Shown: positions 46,300-57,647, counted from the stretch's first letter. The stretch is DNA of 64,000 nt from Elmis aenea (GCA_947652605.1 OX393578.1:33423470-33487469); one strand, 5' to 3'. The notes: generated from the letters alone by a model not told the origin. Numbers and translations are program-made.

Positions 46300-46601
46300 T
46301 TTCAAAGTACTTTTTTCAATATTAAAGCAAATCCGTGTATTCTTTTGTATTTTATAACTGTTTATTTTGGTATTGTGAAAATGGCTAAATTTAAACACTT
46401 TGAAAAGTAATATGTTGGAATATTACTTTGTAAAATGATAAAAACGTAGCGGCTTCTGCAGAATTTACTTGTCAATGACGTTTAGTGGTTTAATAATTGT
46501 AAACATCACTTGTTTACGAAATCATGGCTAACTTTGATGATCGAATTTTTACAACTTGACCATATCCCGGTTATTTTTTGCAACAAATATATAAAACTAT
46601 A

Positions 46602-46990
46602 CATTTTTGAAAAGCTACAAAAATATTCTTTCACATAAAGTCATGGCCAACTAAGTTTCCATTTAAAAAAATGCAAGTTTACTCCATATCTCAAAAGTCA
46701 AGTTGGCTAAAAAAAAAAAAGATACTTTTGTTTTTAAATTAAGCATAAAAATTTGTATAAAAACCTATGTAACATTTTGTCTAATTTAATAAATAAAGAA
46801 GTTACAGCAAACTTTCAAAAATGATGAAATTTCATTTTTGTTTGTAGTGCCAAAATGGAATCCGATAGAAAAAAATTTGATTGCATAGGCGTTATTTTCT
46901 CAAAAAATAGCCCAAGAGGCGAAATCAGATTTTCGCTAGCTATTGCGGTAACCGAGATACCCCGTAAAACATTCGAATTGGTCCACCCTG
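46602..46990. mobile_element. Half hairpin element, CACCCTG right end
   Basis: Ends in TTGGTCCACCCTG followed by TATT. GTCATGGCCAACTAAGTTTC and CATTTAAAAAAATGCAAGTT match arm blocks of the 17684-19226 element. No inverted partner arm is present, so this is a truncated copy. Confidence 0.5.
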
Positions 46991-47048
46991 TATTTGAATA
47001 AATAATACAACATTATTTTACTTGAAACTCACAAACTACAATAAAAAT

Positions 47049-47113
47049 ACGGAGGGGGAGGGGGGCGAAGAAAAACTATGCCCGGGCGCCATTTACCCTC
47101 GCTACGCCACTGC
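47049..47113. mobile_element. Lone hAT-type right end
   Basis: GGGCGCCATTTACCCTCGCT followed by ACGCCACTG is the complement of the common insect terminus CAGTGGCGTAGCGAGGG. No left end was identified nearby. Confidence 0.5.
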
Positions 47114-47115
47114 TT

Positions 47116-47399
47116 GCGAAAATATTTAAATCCACGCTCTCAAAATTCATGGCTTGGTACGTTTGGTCCTGTTTATTGGCCTCCACCATGTTTAACGTCC
47201 ATGGATTACTTTTTGTGGGCCAATGTAAAAGGTGTTGTTTAAGTAGCCCCCACGGATAATATTGAACATCTTCGTCGTTAAACAAAATGCATTCGACTCA
47301 ATTCCGCGACAGACTATCCTAAAGCCAGTGGACGAAATTAATTTAAGGACTAACCTCTGCATTATACATAACGGCGCACACTTTGAACAATTTAAATAA
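47116..47399 (+). pseudogene. Tc1/mariner-superfamily transposase C-terminus, broken
   Basis: One frame reads WLGTFGPVYWPPPCLTSMDY followed by FLWANVKGVV, then a stop, APTDNIEHLRR and another stop. A shifted frame ends LCIIHNGAHFEQFK and a stop at 47397-47399. The order W-x-G...GP-x-x-WPP..LT..D-[FY]-FLW..VK and the final NG-HFE match the last third of DDE transposases common in insects (IS630/Tc1/mariner superfamily), including the final catalytic-region aspartate/LW box. At least two stops and a frameshift show it is dead. It lies about 520 bp inside a CACCCTG-TATA terminus (47917), so it may be the remains of an autonomous relative of the hairpin elements. That link is inference. Confidence 0.72.
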
Positions 47400-47574
47400 T
47401 TATGTTCGGTCACTTTTATTTATATCACAGTTTCAATTGTTTTTCAATTTTATTCAATTTTATAAATTATTTATACAAATTTTTAAATTTCAACAAGTTT
47501 TTTGAAAGAAAAAGATTATGTTGGTTACCTATCTGAAAAGCTAATTTTTTTGTTTATCTGATGGTGTAAAAATT

Positions 47575-47917
47575 CAATATAGCGGCCAAAAGAAATAAAA
47601 AAGTTGACTGTCGCAACTTGAAATCTAGAAGGCTTAGAAAATTTCTGTTAACGTCATCAAACCCAGGATGGTCAAAACCATCAAGTTACCAAGTTTAAAT
47701 GAAATAGCGTCAATGGTAGGGAAGATAATAATATTTTTCAAAAATCACATCTTTCAGTTTTTTTTGTAATAAATCGGAAACGAATCAAAATATCCACGAT
47801 TTCTTTTCAGATTCTCAATCACCATAAAATTTGCAACGTTTCTCTAATTTAACTGACCTTGCATCTCTTACCGTTTCCAAGATAGCAATGGTGAACATCG
47901 AAAAATGCACCACCCTG
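47575..47917. mobile_element. CACCCTG terminus next to the transposase remnant
   Basis: The right end AAAAATGCACCACCCTG is followed by TATA (47918-47921). No matching inverted left arm is visible. The segment may be the 3' non-coding end of the element that carried the broken transposase, or a half hairpin. Confidence 0.5.
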
Positions 47918-47921
47918 TATA

Positions 47922-49027
47922 ACCGCATGAAGTATCAATACAAATACAAATCAGAGCAAAAACCTTATTCATAAAACGAAAGTTAAAGCTAAACATGATA
48001 GTGTTTTACTGTGATAACAAAAGGGGTTATTTAATTTTTATTAGCGTTATTCCATTTTGTGTAAAAAATCCTAATTGTGTAGATGTTAAAGAAATAATTT
48101 AACAATTTTCTTCAATAAAATTAAAGACGTAGGTCAATTCTAAAAAAGTCAGAATCTTATTTAAGTTATGTTCGATGTTGTATCTTTTACGTTACGGTAA
48201 TAAAGCTACTAAAGCAAGCTGATCGTACTTTGGCATCAACAGACAGTTAATTATGTATGTATGACTATTTAAGCTAGCTAGCCTACCAATTATTAGCAAA
48301 TAACACAATAAAATTTACTTTTCATGCATCCCATAACTTACCAATTAATTATCGAAAGCTTGCTACATATATTATGTGTAGAATTTGCAGCATATTTCGT
48401 TTTGTTTATTTAAGGTAACGATTTTTATTGGTACGTAATGAAAGTTGGCTAATATTTCTTATTTTGACATTAATTAAAGTGTAAGTTTACCTTCGTCGTT
48501 CAATTTCAACACATAAATCTTATACCAAAGCGTGGAAACTTTAAAACTGACCTTATTTTCGAGTTATAAAAGTTTATTGAAAGCAGCAACTGTTCCCAGT
48601 ATTTATTGGTTAACAATAACCGTTTAGAAACTTATGCAAGTACTTTATACCGCGTTAACATTTAATACCGTACATTATCTATCTGTTGTTGGAATTATAA
48701 CGGCAGAAACGATGTTGAATAATCGATGCCAAAATTATTACTCCAAGAGACGTAATAATGTGTACTCGGAATCACCTATTCATTTGTCATTAGTGAGATA
48801 AAATAAACTTAAGCAGTACAATGGAGGTTTAAATACACACGTGAGCATCATTTAATGCGCAACGGAAATGTTGTTTCTTATAAATTGCAATAAAAGTCTT
48901 AAATATAAAGATCGTGTTTAGAATTTCCACTCACTACTTAAATTTGCACAATATTTTTCAAAATTAAATAAGCGTTAGAGTAGGTTTATTACAAGTAACA
49001 AAAGACGCCAAGGGGATCTTAAATCAA
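47922..49027. other. Intron 1, nothing recognised
   Basis: AT-rich intron without supported features. Confidence 0.35.
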
Positions 49028-49031
49028 TATA

Positions 49032-49524
49032 AGGTTTGTTCCAACAAGCCGTTTAAAACAAATCCATGAATCAATGCATGAACTGTTTTATTCGCATGCG
49101 TGAACTATGTACTAATAAAATGTATTGCCCAGTAATAGCCGTTGTTGGAACGCTATTACGACTGGCCTAACTGTAAATGACATTTGCGTTTATTGGGTTC
49201 ATACAAACATACGCATCGCTAAGGTAAACACCTTGAGAATCCAGTACTAAATGGGATTGGGAGAGCGATGCATAGCTACCTGAGCTCACGTTAGTTATGA
49301 ACAGAACATGCGCCTAAAAATCCCGGCAAGAATTCGTCTTCTAGCTAGTCTATGTACATTGGCGTAGTTATGGGGGGACCAGGGGGGCTAAGTCCCCCCC
49401 TGAGCCCGAGATGTGATTACTGACAGTCCTGTGAACTATCAGAGACTGTAATGGAACGCGATATTGATACTGCGCACACTCGTGACAGTGAGGCGCATAT
49501 TCAGCGGGCTTGTTCGAACAAACC
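49032..49524. mobile_element. Inverted-repeat element, first of second chain
   Basis: The ends are AGGTTTGTTCCAACAAGCC and GGCTTGTTCGAACAAACC, with TATA at 49028-49031 and 49525-49528. The inner part is less AT-rich and only partly paired. GTCCCCCCCTGAGCCCG near 49400 recalls CAGTGGCGTA-type hAT sequence, suggesting an embedded fragment. The right TATA is shared with the next element. Confidence 0.72.
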
Positions 49525-49528
49525 TATA

Positions 49529-50979
49529 ATAGTGTGATTGGTGATTTCGCTTATTATTATAGCTAGTATATAGGTTTAAATTTGGCAAAGGTGCTAAATT
49601 CGGTGCTCATTTTTAATCCGAAAAAAATTGAAAATATCTCCAACGGTATCCGAGAAAATTAGGAAAACACGGAAAATACGATTTTTGAAAATCGTCTATA
49701 ACCCTTTTGGAGTACCTATAAAATATTTTGAATTTGTAAAAACATTGCCCAAGCAACTTTTTAAGCCAAATCGGATGGCGATCACAAGTTTTTACTAGGT
49801 CGATTCGTTTTTGTTTTATGACAACCAACTTTATTTTTTCTTATGGGCGTAATTTTTGCTATTTACATAATCAAATAGCATTTATTTTTCTGAATTCATT
49901 GATGCATCACACATAATATTTTATTTCTTCATTCAATGTCAAATTTGAAAAAATCGTTTCAAACAATAACCACTATAACTCATCGTTGTAGTTTATGTCG
50001 TTTCCATGGGAACCAATCAACAAACTAAAACTTTTAAAAAGCCCATTATTTCTCAAATTAATGAATTTGTAAAAATGAAATTTAATAACGAATAAAAAAC
50101 GCGGGATGGTGCGATTTTTTTAACCGGTTTTTAAGGTTTGTTATACGTTTTCACAAGCTTTATACAAATTTACCTCCTAAGTGTCTGTTTAACGTAAAAA
50201 ATTGTTTTTTCGGGATATGTTTGTAATAAAAATGTTTTTTTATCGTCATCTGAAACCTTTTTGCCATATATTTGTTTGGCAAAGCCCCATATTTACCTAA
50301 GTTTCTGTCCAACGTACAACAATATGTATGCGAGGGTTGTCTTCTTTCTGGATATGTTTCTGCATATCGTTGACTTAACAATATAGAATTCTTATGCAAT
50401 AAATAAAAAATTCGCAGCATAACGCGTTTTTCGTTATTAAAGTTCATTTTTACGAATTTATTAATTTATTTAGGATTTCAAAACTTTTAGCTTGTTGATT
50501 TGTTGCCATGGAAACGATATAAACTACAACGACCGGCCTACCTGAGTTATAGTGGTTATTGTTTAAAACGCATTTTTTCAAATTTAACAGTCAATGAAGA
50601 AGTAAAATATCATGCGTGATACATCAATGAATTCAGAAAAGTAAATGCTATTTGATTATGTAAATAGCAAAAATAGCGCCCGTAAGAAAAAATTAAGTTA
50701 GTTGTTATAAAACAAAAACGAATCGACCTAGGAAAAATTTGTGACCACCATCGGCTTAAAAAGTTGCTTGGGCAATGTTTTTACACATTCGAAATATTTT
50801 ATACTCCAAAGGGTTTTCCTAATATCCTCGGATACCGTTTGAGATATTTCCAATTTATCTTCGGATTATTAATGAGCACCGAATTTAGCAACTTTTCCAA
50901 ATTTAAACCTATACTCTAGCTATTATAATAAGCGAGATCCCCAATTACCCATGCTTAAACTCGAATTTCAATCACCCTG
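49529..50979. mobile_element. Hairpin element, second of second chain
   Basis: The arms of about 430 bp pair through GGTGCTAAATTCGGTGCTCA and its inverse near 50870, and through AATCAAATAGCATTTA with TAAATGCTATTTGATT. The right end is complete (TTTCAATCACCCTG then TATA, 50980-50983). The left end (ATAGTGTGATTGG) has lost part of its terminal repeat. TATA at 49525-49528 is shared with the element to the left. Confidence 0.8.
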
Positions 50980-50983
50980 TATA

Positions 50984-51466
50984 CGTGGTTAGGACAAAGT
51001 TCCGGAACGGTCAATTATCTCAGTAATTTTCAAACCTTTTTTATTTAATTTGGCTTGAATGTATGGTCAAAAATAAAGATTTTATTGATGATCAATAAAA
51101 TTTCTGTTAGCTCTGAGTTTGTAACTTTTACTGCCATACCACAGTTTTTAATGATAAACAACAATAAAATTTAATAACAAACTGACAGTAGTTACATGTA
51201 TCTTGATTTGTTTTTTCCTGCTATTCTATAAATTTTACTTTAAAATAAAACCCTTGATGGTGATGTTTCTGAATGTAGTTTTGTATTATGCACCAAAAAA
51301 TGTAAAAATATACAGAGCGTTTCATACAGAAGAATTAAATTGGGATCATTTCCTGCTAAACTGGAAATGTGAAATTAAATACAAAATATCACCAATAAAT
51401 ACTTTTTTTTGCGCCATATATTCAAGCCGATTAAAAAAAAAACTCAGATACTTTGTCCTAACCCCT
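50984..51466. mobile_element. Inverted-repeat element, third of second chain
   Basis: The left end CGTGGTTAGGACAAAGT and right end ACTTTGTCCTAACCCCT are inverted. Inner CTCAG and TTTAATTTGGCTTGAAT pair with ATTCAAGCCGATTAAA. TATA at 50980-50983 is shared with the previous element and TATA at 51467-51470 closes the chain. The ORF at 51203-51487 has no domain. Confidence 0.7.
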
Positions 51467-51470
51467 TATA

Positions 51471-51934
51471 TAAATAAAACGTTATAGCATTGAAAAGACC
51501 AACAAAATGTTTTGTGCAACAAATTAATAATAAACTACTGGTCGAAAAGCATTTATAAAAATATTTAGTACTAACATAAAAAACAACAATAAACGGTAGT
51601 TAAATATACAAATAAATCAAATATAACTTAAAATATTCTTATTTTAAAGTATTTGTACACTGGGGAAGTAAGAATAAACTGTAGGTGTAAATCTGTATAC
51701 ATCCTTTGTACATTTTATAAAGTTAAAAAATATTTAAACGTTTAACGCGTACGTATTCGTTACTATTACTTTATTAATTTGTTTTTTTATCAATGTTACA
51801 GGATTATACTGTTTGACAAATATAAAATTAGAAAAATTACCGATTAATTCGAATCAGTAAAGCGGTGCTAAGAAAACAATATCTTCTTAGTAGATGTACA
51901 ACAGTAGATATACTAAAAAGAAAAGGTAACTTAC
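51471..51934. other. Intron 1, adjacent to exon 1
   Basis: AT-rich intron. The exon 1 donor GTAAGT occupies 51929-51934 on the minus strand. Nothing else seen. Confidence 0.4.
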
Positions 51935-52065
51935 ATCCATGTTCCATTTATTGGCAATCGTTTGGCTGCTCCAACCAGCCCCACAAAAAGGCCAGCCCAT
52001 AACAGATGTAACAAAAGCCAAACAACTGCGTCAGATTTTCTTCTAAATTTTTCCGTAAACCGCAT
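51935..52065 (-). CDS. Wnt5: Wnt5 coding exon 1 (signal peptide)
   Basis: 43 codons plus two bases of a split Ile codon. It starts MRFTEKFRRKSDAVV: a basic head, then the hydrophobic core WLLLHLLWAGLFVGLVGA (residues 16-33), a standard secretory signal peptide with likely cleavage after GA or AA. It continues AAKRLPINGTW, with a sequon at Asn40, and joins exon 2 in phase (donor GTAAGT at 51929-51934). This exon has no sequence-only Wnt signature. It is assigned because it lies on the same strand upstream, carries a signal peptide, and its phase exactly completes exon 2. A strong acceptor (cttctttttttgttttag) ends at 52070, four bases before the ATG, so the mRNA has an untranslated exon further right. 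Confidence 0.8.
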
Positions 52066-54535
52066 TATCCTAAAACAAAAAAAAGAAGATAAATAACATC
52101 AACTGTTTCATCTAGAATCTAGAACATACATTAGAGTTTTTTTAATAATAATCTCGCAACAAATATCTTATTGAACAAAGATTTTAAAATAAATAATGTT
52201 TCCGGTGATAAATTGTGTTATAAACAAACTGACAAAATAGTCCGAAGGCTAAAAGTGGTACACGATACGAAGTAGCAATTATTCCCTAAGACCAGCGATA
52301 AATATTATTAACCTAAATATTAATTTTAACTTCTACGTTGATGTTATACTTTAATCTGAACTTTCTACTAGGACAACAATTAAGCACCTAAATAAACGTA
52401 CAAGTTTTCTACATTTTTCCGATCCAATAAAACACTTGATAATAAGAAGTGAAAGCACGGTCCTCTGTCAAAAACAAGCCAACTGCGATAAATGCTCAGT
52501 CACTAAGTTTAATCGAATACCGAAAAAGTAACAATCGGAACGTAAAATGTAAAATAAAAGAGCTGTTTTTTTCTGCACCAAAAAGATAAAAGATCCACGG
52601 TTTTAAAGTTGGCATCGTTCAGAAAACCGCAGACGTCTGTTTTTTTTAAGGTTTACAGAGAAATTATTGGTTTTCACCAAATTTCCGATTTCCAGATTAC
52701 ACAAGAAATGGGAATTTTGAGGGTCATCGCGGTTTGTCTATCCCTTTCTATACGCATGTTCGCAACTACAGATTTGATTTGTGGTTAAAATCGGCCAACA
52801 GACCGACGCCAAATCATATTTTTTTTAGAATCTTAAACAGATTCAATACTTACACAATCGTAGCTATTAAAAACTTAAAAAATGGGTGTTATAACAGCAC
52901 AACGTGATGGTCAGTTTTATTTATAAATGTGTTTTACGAAGCCAGCACTCGACGTACAATTTTTTTACGTTAGATAAGTTTAAGACAAGATGATTATCAC
53001 ATCAAATTATCATAAAATCTGTCGTGTTGTTTGTTTCTAAATTGTCGCATAGGGTTGTTATAAAAAAAATTTAAAAGAAAATTTTAACGCTCAATTCTAC
53101 ATATTTAATGCTTAAATAAAATACTGAATAATATTACTTTCATTAATTTCCGATTGATGATAGATGTTTAACATAAAATCATTGTATTTGTAATGACAAA
53201 ATTTTTTGTGAATTGTTTTCGTTTTTTATTGCACTCTTCCTTCCCTGAAAAATCGGATTTTTTGCATTTTTCTAATTGCACCAATCTTAGTATACCCCTA
53301 TCCTATACGTATACTTACAGTGGCCATATTTTCTTAAAGCAAATAAAGGACAAACAAAGCCACCGGGCGGAAACCTGTACCAAACCTCGTCGAATGCCGA
53401 TATTAAAAAAAAAACTGCAACATTTACCTTTTTTCAGTGGTCTTTGGGAGGATACACATAAAAATTTAATTTAAAAGCATATTTTTCGTCAGTAACCTAA
53501 ATAAAATATAATTCTTTTTATACACAACATTAATGATAATAAATATTCTATTTAATTAAATAGGTAATTTTGGAGGAATAGATTTTTTAAGGTCATTTTT
53601 GTTTTATGTAATCATAAAATTCTATTCAGTTCATATTATAATAACATTGATATAAATGCATATTTCAAGTGTTCGACTCTCAATTGCATTTTTTTTTCTT
53701 TGCTCTCTCTAAAGGCGATTAATGATGGAAAAGGCCCTTTTAATATAATGAACACGGCAAACATGAATCATACACATAGTCAATGTTAAAAGCTAACAAA
53801 TTTTCAAAGAAACGTAATATTTTGTTTGTTAAACGTTGCTTCCATGAGTGCATTAAGTTTTTGATACAACAAATTCGTCAAAAAGATGAAGGTGTTTAAT
53901 TAGTTATTTTATTTTATTGGAAACAAAAATTATTTTTTTTACCAAACGGAATTTCATTTAAAAGATTTCAACCATTTCTTAAAATGCATTATCCAACTAA
54001 ATTAAATAGGTAATCAGTACAAGTTTGATAAATTGATTGCACAAGTTCTTTAAATGATTTTGTATTCTGATATTGTTTAATTCTAATTGATATTTTTTTT
54101 TATATTCTTGGGTAAGATTTTTGCGTTTTACGTTCAAACTATTGAAGATTAAATTCTTTTAAAGTAACGAAAGTTTCGCACATTAAATATTCTAAGATAC
54201 AATTTTAAGAATGTGTTAATGAAAAGATGAAGCTTGACAATCGGAAAAATTATACTTCAGCAAAATAATTAATTATTAAAACAGCTTTTGAAAATTTAAG
54301 GCATTTCTTCTGCTCTTAAAAGTATATTTTGAGAGGCGCAAACAGTTTTAAAATCCCACAAAGTCAGTGATAGAGTCAACCACCCAGTTTTACTGTACCC
54401 TGGTAGTTTTTAATACTATCATCAAAAAGAGGAGGTATTTTTTTAATAAATCACATCATTTGGTAAACTTTTTAGGACCTCAAATAATTTTTTTGAGCAA
54501 TTTGTTTTAATAAAAACGCTTTTGTTAACTTAAAT
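52066..54535. other. 5' untranslated intron or upstream DNA
   Basis: AT-rich. The first four bases (52066-52069) are the 5' UTR part of exon 1, then the acceptor and polypyrimidine tract at 52070-52095. I cannot place the upstream untranslated exon or a promoter. The 93-codon plus ORF at 53193-53474 shows no domain. Confidence 0.35.
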
Positions 54536-54690
54536 TGACTTTAGGGTTTCGTAATTGGCTTTAAATGTTGCAGAATCGGTTTTTTGAGAAGAAATCTTTT
54601 TTTTTTAATGGAACGATAGCGGCTCATGCAGTTATTTAAATAGAGCATTTTCTGACAAGTTTAACAATACCAACTATTCCCAGTGTTTTG
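54536..54690. repeat. Dispersed repeat, partial copy
   Basis: The block with AATGGAACGATAGCGGCTCA, CAGTTATTTAAATAGAGCAT and TTCTGACAAGTTTAACAATA resembles both arms of the 61551-62527 hairpin (TGATGGTGGCTGATGCGG...; TGAGCCACTACCG...). It is a diverged partial copy without clear ends. Confidence 0.5.
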
Positions 54691-55629
54691 TTTCAGCGTA
54701 CCAATAAAACTTTTTACTGTAATAAGAACACATTTTATAATTTTAATTTTTAGATTCTCGTTCAAAAATGTTTAAGATCTACTGAATATAAAATTAACAG
54801 TTTTTGAAAATGTTGACAGATACGGAAGAAAAATGCTGACTGTTCAAAACGTAACAATGCCACTGAAACATAATTTAAAATGCTTATAGTGGCTCGGTTG
54901 AAAACAGTATTTAGTTTAAGCTGATGTTGATCTCAAGTAACTTTTTTATTTAAACTTATTTTCTTTACAGATTATTAAGTGTGATATAAAATGAATATGC
55001 ATAACTGTACATAAAGAACATATAAAAACAATAAAAGTCCAGTCCTTGAAACGTATTCAAGCCAAACCAAACCTAAAAATCAAGTACGGGTGTAATTTTT
55101 TCTACCGTGACAAATAAAAATTATCAGTTCATGTCATAAATCTGTTTGTGGTTAAGCGGTTCTTTTAAGTTTGTTGTAACGAAAGTTACATTACTGTAAT
55201 CAATATTTACGAGCACTTCTTCAAGACAAAACAAAATTGCATTCCATTATATATTTTTTCATCGCTATAGTTTCGTGTATGAAAAATAAACATGACTACC
55301 CGTAAGAACTTCTAATATTACTATTATTTTTAAACTGATCTATTCTAACATAACACTTTATCTCCTTTGATACAATTTGGATGTTTATCATTATATACCT
55401 TGCAACTTACTCCGACTTTCATTTTACTGATCGTCATTTACCAATTACACAATTTTTTGCTTCATTTGGTACTAAATTACTTAACCAAAACGTTTTATGT
55501 TATTTAATTACGATTAAAACGCGCTTACTTTCTCAAACGATAAAACTTTATGTATTTAAAGAATTGTCGAGGTACGCACATTTTACCAATGTTGGTTGCC
55601 ATGATAGAGTTAAGCAGAAATTATGCACT
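54691..55629. other. Upstream region, nothing recognised
   Basis: AT-rich. The 84-codon ORF at 55381-55635 has no recognised domain. Confidence 0.3.
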
Positions 55630-55637
55630 CACTAGGG

Positions 55638-55852
55638 CAGCGGTTCTCAACCTTTTAATTACCGAGTCCATTAAAAGAACAAATCGAAAATGTTAGTACC
55701 ACAATCATGCACAAAGAAAATAATCCCCTATGAATTTAGTTGTAATGGTTGAGCAATGAAGCATAACGTATCAAAAAATTATATTTCGCGTAAAAAATAC
55801 CACATTCTAAAGTACCACTGTTGGTACGGGTACCACCGGTTGAGAACCTCTG
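55638..55852. mobile_element. hAT-type MITE, CAGCGGTTCTCAACC ends
   Basis: The ends CAGCGGTTCTCAACC and GGTTGAGAACCTCTG are inverted with one mismatch. The flanks cactaggg (55630-55637) and cactagaa (55853-55860) form an 8-bp duplication with two mismatches. 215 bp. Confidence 0.8.
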
Positions 55853-55872
55853 CACTAGAATACTGCGAATAA

Positions 55873-56176
55873 TAGGGGTGGGCGATATATCGATAAATAT
55901 CAATATAATTTTGATATCGATATATCGAAATATCGGATATCGACATATCGATATATTTCGTGGTATGGACAACAAAAATTAGGGCGAGAAGATTTTTGTT
56001 TTAGGTCACCACTCTTTTTTCAGTTTTTTACTTACTTTTATAGCTTCTCGTCCCTTTTATATCGACATTTTGATATAACGAAATGTCGATATATCGATAT
56101 TTCGATATAATATATCGATATGTTGATAATATGTCATATATATCGATATAATTTCGATATCGCCCACCCACCCCTA
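55873..56176. mobile_element. hAT-type MITE full of ATCGATAT
   Basis: The left end TAGGGGTGGGCGATATATCG and right end TATCGCCCACCCACCCCTA are inverted. The flanks gcgaataa (55865-55872) and gcaaataa (56177-56184) form an 8-bp duplication with one mismatch. The interior is packed with CGATAT/ATATCG units that make it strongly self-complementary. It starts 20 bp after the previous hAT MITE. Confidence 0.82.
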
Positions 56177-56214
56177 GCAAATAACTACCTCTGTTTTCAT
56201 CTTCTAAATCTATA

Positions 56215-56963
56215 CCGGGTGATTCAGTTTGACTGTCGCACCCCTATAACTTTGTAAGTATTAAAAATAACCCCAACAACCCTTATATATTTGAAATCAG
56301 CGAGAAATTCTCTATTAAGTGATGTGTTTTTGTTACCTCTACGATGACGTATGTCAAATCCGCGATAGGCAACTGTTTTTTTTTTTAAATTACATAGTAT
56401 ACATTTTTTTGTTGATTCGGATAGAGAATTTAATTCTGAATCCGACCATGTACTCAAAAAGTAGGCATACATAAGAAAATTTTCGAGAAAAATCAGTTCA
56501 AAGTTTATTCAAATTATAGCAAACAGTCTATTTAACATAACAAAAAACGATCAAATCTTAAAAATTATACGGTAACTATCAATGAAAATGTATTAAAAAT
56601 TAATTTTTAATAAAAATAAAAACAAATAATGAACGCCGACATAAAAAAATAGATTTTAATATATTCAAAATGTCCGCCACTGCTGATTTTTCTCGATTTT
56701 TTTTTATGTATGCCTACTTTTTGAGTACATGGTCGGATTCAAAATTAAATTCTCTATCCGAATCAACAAAAAAATGTATACTATGTAATTTAAAAAAAAA
56801 CAATTGCCTATCGCGGATTTGACATACGTCATCGTAGAGGTAACAAAAACACATCACTTAATATAGAGAATTTCTCGCTGATTTCAAATATACAAGGGTT
56901 GTTGGGGTTATTCTCAATACTTACAAAGTTATAGGGGTGCGACAGTCAAACTGAATCACCCGG
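56215..56963. mobile_element. Hairpin element, CCGGGTGATTCAG ends
   Basis: The ends are CCGGGTGATTCAGTTTGACT and its perfect complement, with TATA at 56211-56214 and 56964-56967. Arms of about 300 bp pair through GGATTTGACATACGTCATCG and GTCGGATTCA blocks. Apart from one base its termini are those of 17152-17679. Non-coding. Confidence 0.87.
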
Positions 56964-56967
56964 TATA

Positions 56968-57646
56968 CTGCTAACAGCAATTTTAACATATTCTTTTGGT
57001 AGATTAACTATGTTATACCTAAAAGTTTTAATGTCACATACGTGTAAAGGCATTTTATTTAAATTCGTTATCACTATAAACTTCAACAGCTTTCATTTTT
57101 CATTAGGAATAAAGCAACAAAAACAATAACAATTTAAAATGTAAAAACTTCATTAGTTACACAGGTATTCATAACTTTAAAAACACGTTATGTATGAATG
57201 ATTAATTGGTTTGGAAAATTTGTGATTGTATATATTTATGTACGCATATATAAAATATGCATGTATTAAAATTTCTTCTCTTAATGTTTTGTTTAATTTC
57301 TTATCGTTTTCATATTTGTACCATTTTGCGACGAAAATTTAATTTTAATAAATATATTCTTTTGACAAAGCTAATTACAGTGAAAACAAGTAAATACATT
57401 GTAGAAAAACAAATAAATAATGATAAACAAATATGCATTAAACATGTAATCTAATTTACGGCTTGTAACACTTAAAACTGCATATTATTGTTCTACGTCT
57501 TATCGCCACTTTCTTTATTTTTACCAATTCTAAAAAATCGGTTATTGCTTTTTATAGCGTTAAAATCTTAAATAATTGTGCCTAATTACATTTGGTGATA
57601 TGGCGTTATTGCAGACATGATTTCATTGTGACTTTAGAAGATGCTT
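56968..57646. other. Upstream region, nothing recognised
   Basis: AT-rich, short ORFs only. Confidence 0.35.
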
Positions 57647-57647
57647 G

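Larger units (their letters stand above)
44549..46597. mobile_element. Hairpin element carrying a hAT insertion
   Basis: The left arm GTTTCTATATATTTGTTGCA and right arm TGCAACAAATATATAAAAC are inverted, with further pairing of AACAAGTGATGTTTGCATTA and AATGACGTTTAG blocks. TATA lies at 44545-44548 (shared with the previous element) and 46598-46601. The hAT element 44678-46299 sits inside, splitting a 129-bp left part from a 298-bp right part. Confidence 0.78.

Noticed and set aside
51203..51487. 94-codon plus-strand ORF
   Set aside because: Read through the inverted-repeat element 50984-51466. No domain.
53193..53474. 93-codon plus-strand ORF
   Set aside because: AT-rich chance frame with no domain and no gene context.
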